From contig SOHS01000144.1 of assembly GCA_004377135.1 (NCBI GenBank), forward strand, positions 1 to 12,953: a stretch of DNA of 12,953 nucleotides. Reading direction: 5' to 3'. Within the stretch, counting starts at the first letter, position 1. The number at the start of each line of letters is the position of its first letter. Under the pieces are notes generated by a model. That model made no database searches, had not been told where the DNA came from, and saw only the letters and a program-made list of their open reading frames with translations. A program made the translations under genes and the position numbers. Below, piece by piece: positions 12,663 to 12,953 of the stretch. This DNA comes from Dehalococcoidia bacterium (GTDB taxonomy: Bacteria; Chloroflexota; Dehalococcoidia; GIF9; AB-539-J10).

Positions 12663-12953
12663 AAAGGTCCAAGAATCAAATCATGATTCATTATGAACCA
12701 TTCCCTCGCCAGACATAAGCATGGGTTATCTACCAGTCTTGTTATCCTTCTCCACCGGTACGGTGACGACGCCCAAGCCCTGATTAAGCCATAACCTGAC
12801 AGCGCAGGTTTATCAAACTCTAGCCTTTGCTGAAAACTTTATCGCCCTAAGATGCAGGGCCATCTATTAACCGAAGACTATAAATTGACTGCCCGATCCA
12901 GGCAACGCTTCCATCGAGCATTTACCCAACCCTGTAGTTCGTTAATCTGCTCT
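12663..12953. other. Region after tRNA-Ser, no clear gene
   Basis: I see no convincing gene in these 291 bases. A GAATCA/TGATTC inverted repeat (12673-12689) follows the tRNA without a T-run. On the minus strand a frame is open from the window edge to a TAG at 12878-12880 (24 codons), possibly the end of a gene lying to the right. Another short minus-strand frame, ending in codons for VTVPVEKDNKTGR, has protein-like character but is closed by stops on both sides. Confidence 0.5.

Overview
The window looks like chromosomal DNA from an anaerobic, syntrophic or fermentative bacterium. The gene styles suggest Chloroflexota (Dehalococcoidia-like), but no single gene proves the lineage. Base composition looks fairly even across the window. 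I see no transposase, phage gene or CRISPR array.

Left part, minus strand (1-3214): an acyl-CoA dehydrogenase, then the large subunit of a B12-dependent acyl-CoA mutase, then the start of its separate B12-binding subunit, which runs off the left edge. A database would probably call the mutase methylmalonyl-CoA mutase. Its two substrate-selecting positions, however, are Phe and Gln, as in isobutyryl-CoA mutase, instead of the Tyr and Arg of methylmalonyl-CoA mutase. I read the set as branched/straight C4 acyl-CoA metabolism: isobutyryl-CoA to butyryl-CoA, plus alpha,beta-dehydrogenation. Two hairpins and a REP-like palindrome fill the gap between the two mutase subunits.

Middle, plus strand (3547-9132): a divergently transcribed K+-dependent type membrane pyrophosphatase (hppA), then uvrA overlapping an HD-domain hydrolase by ATGA. 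The 332-bp control region between the acyl-CoA operon and hppA holds opposing sigma70-like promoters and two palindromes built on TTGATT-like half-sites. Pyrophosphate released by acyl-CoA synthetases could be recovered by HppA as an ion gradient, so these neighbours may work together; this is inference.

Right part (9133-12953): a PAS-PAS-HD-GYP cyclic-di-GMP phosphodiesterase behind a promoter whose spacer and -10 carry a perfect palindrome; a convergent HAD phosphatase overlapping its end by 23 bp; a divergent GreA-like factor fused to an integrase-type core-binding domain; then tRNA-Ser(GCU) and about 290 bp of unexplained sequence.

Two themes stand out. First, near-consensus promoters lie directly against the start codons of uvrA, the HAD gene and the Gre fusion gene, with no usable ribosome binding site in the predicted transcripts, which points to leaderless or very short-leader mRNAs. 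Second, two proteins usually annotated by family name carry unusual features: the mutase selectivity pair and the extra DNA-binding-like domain on the Gre factor.
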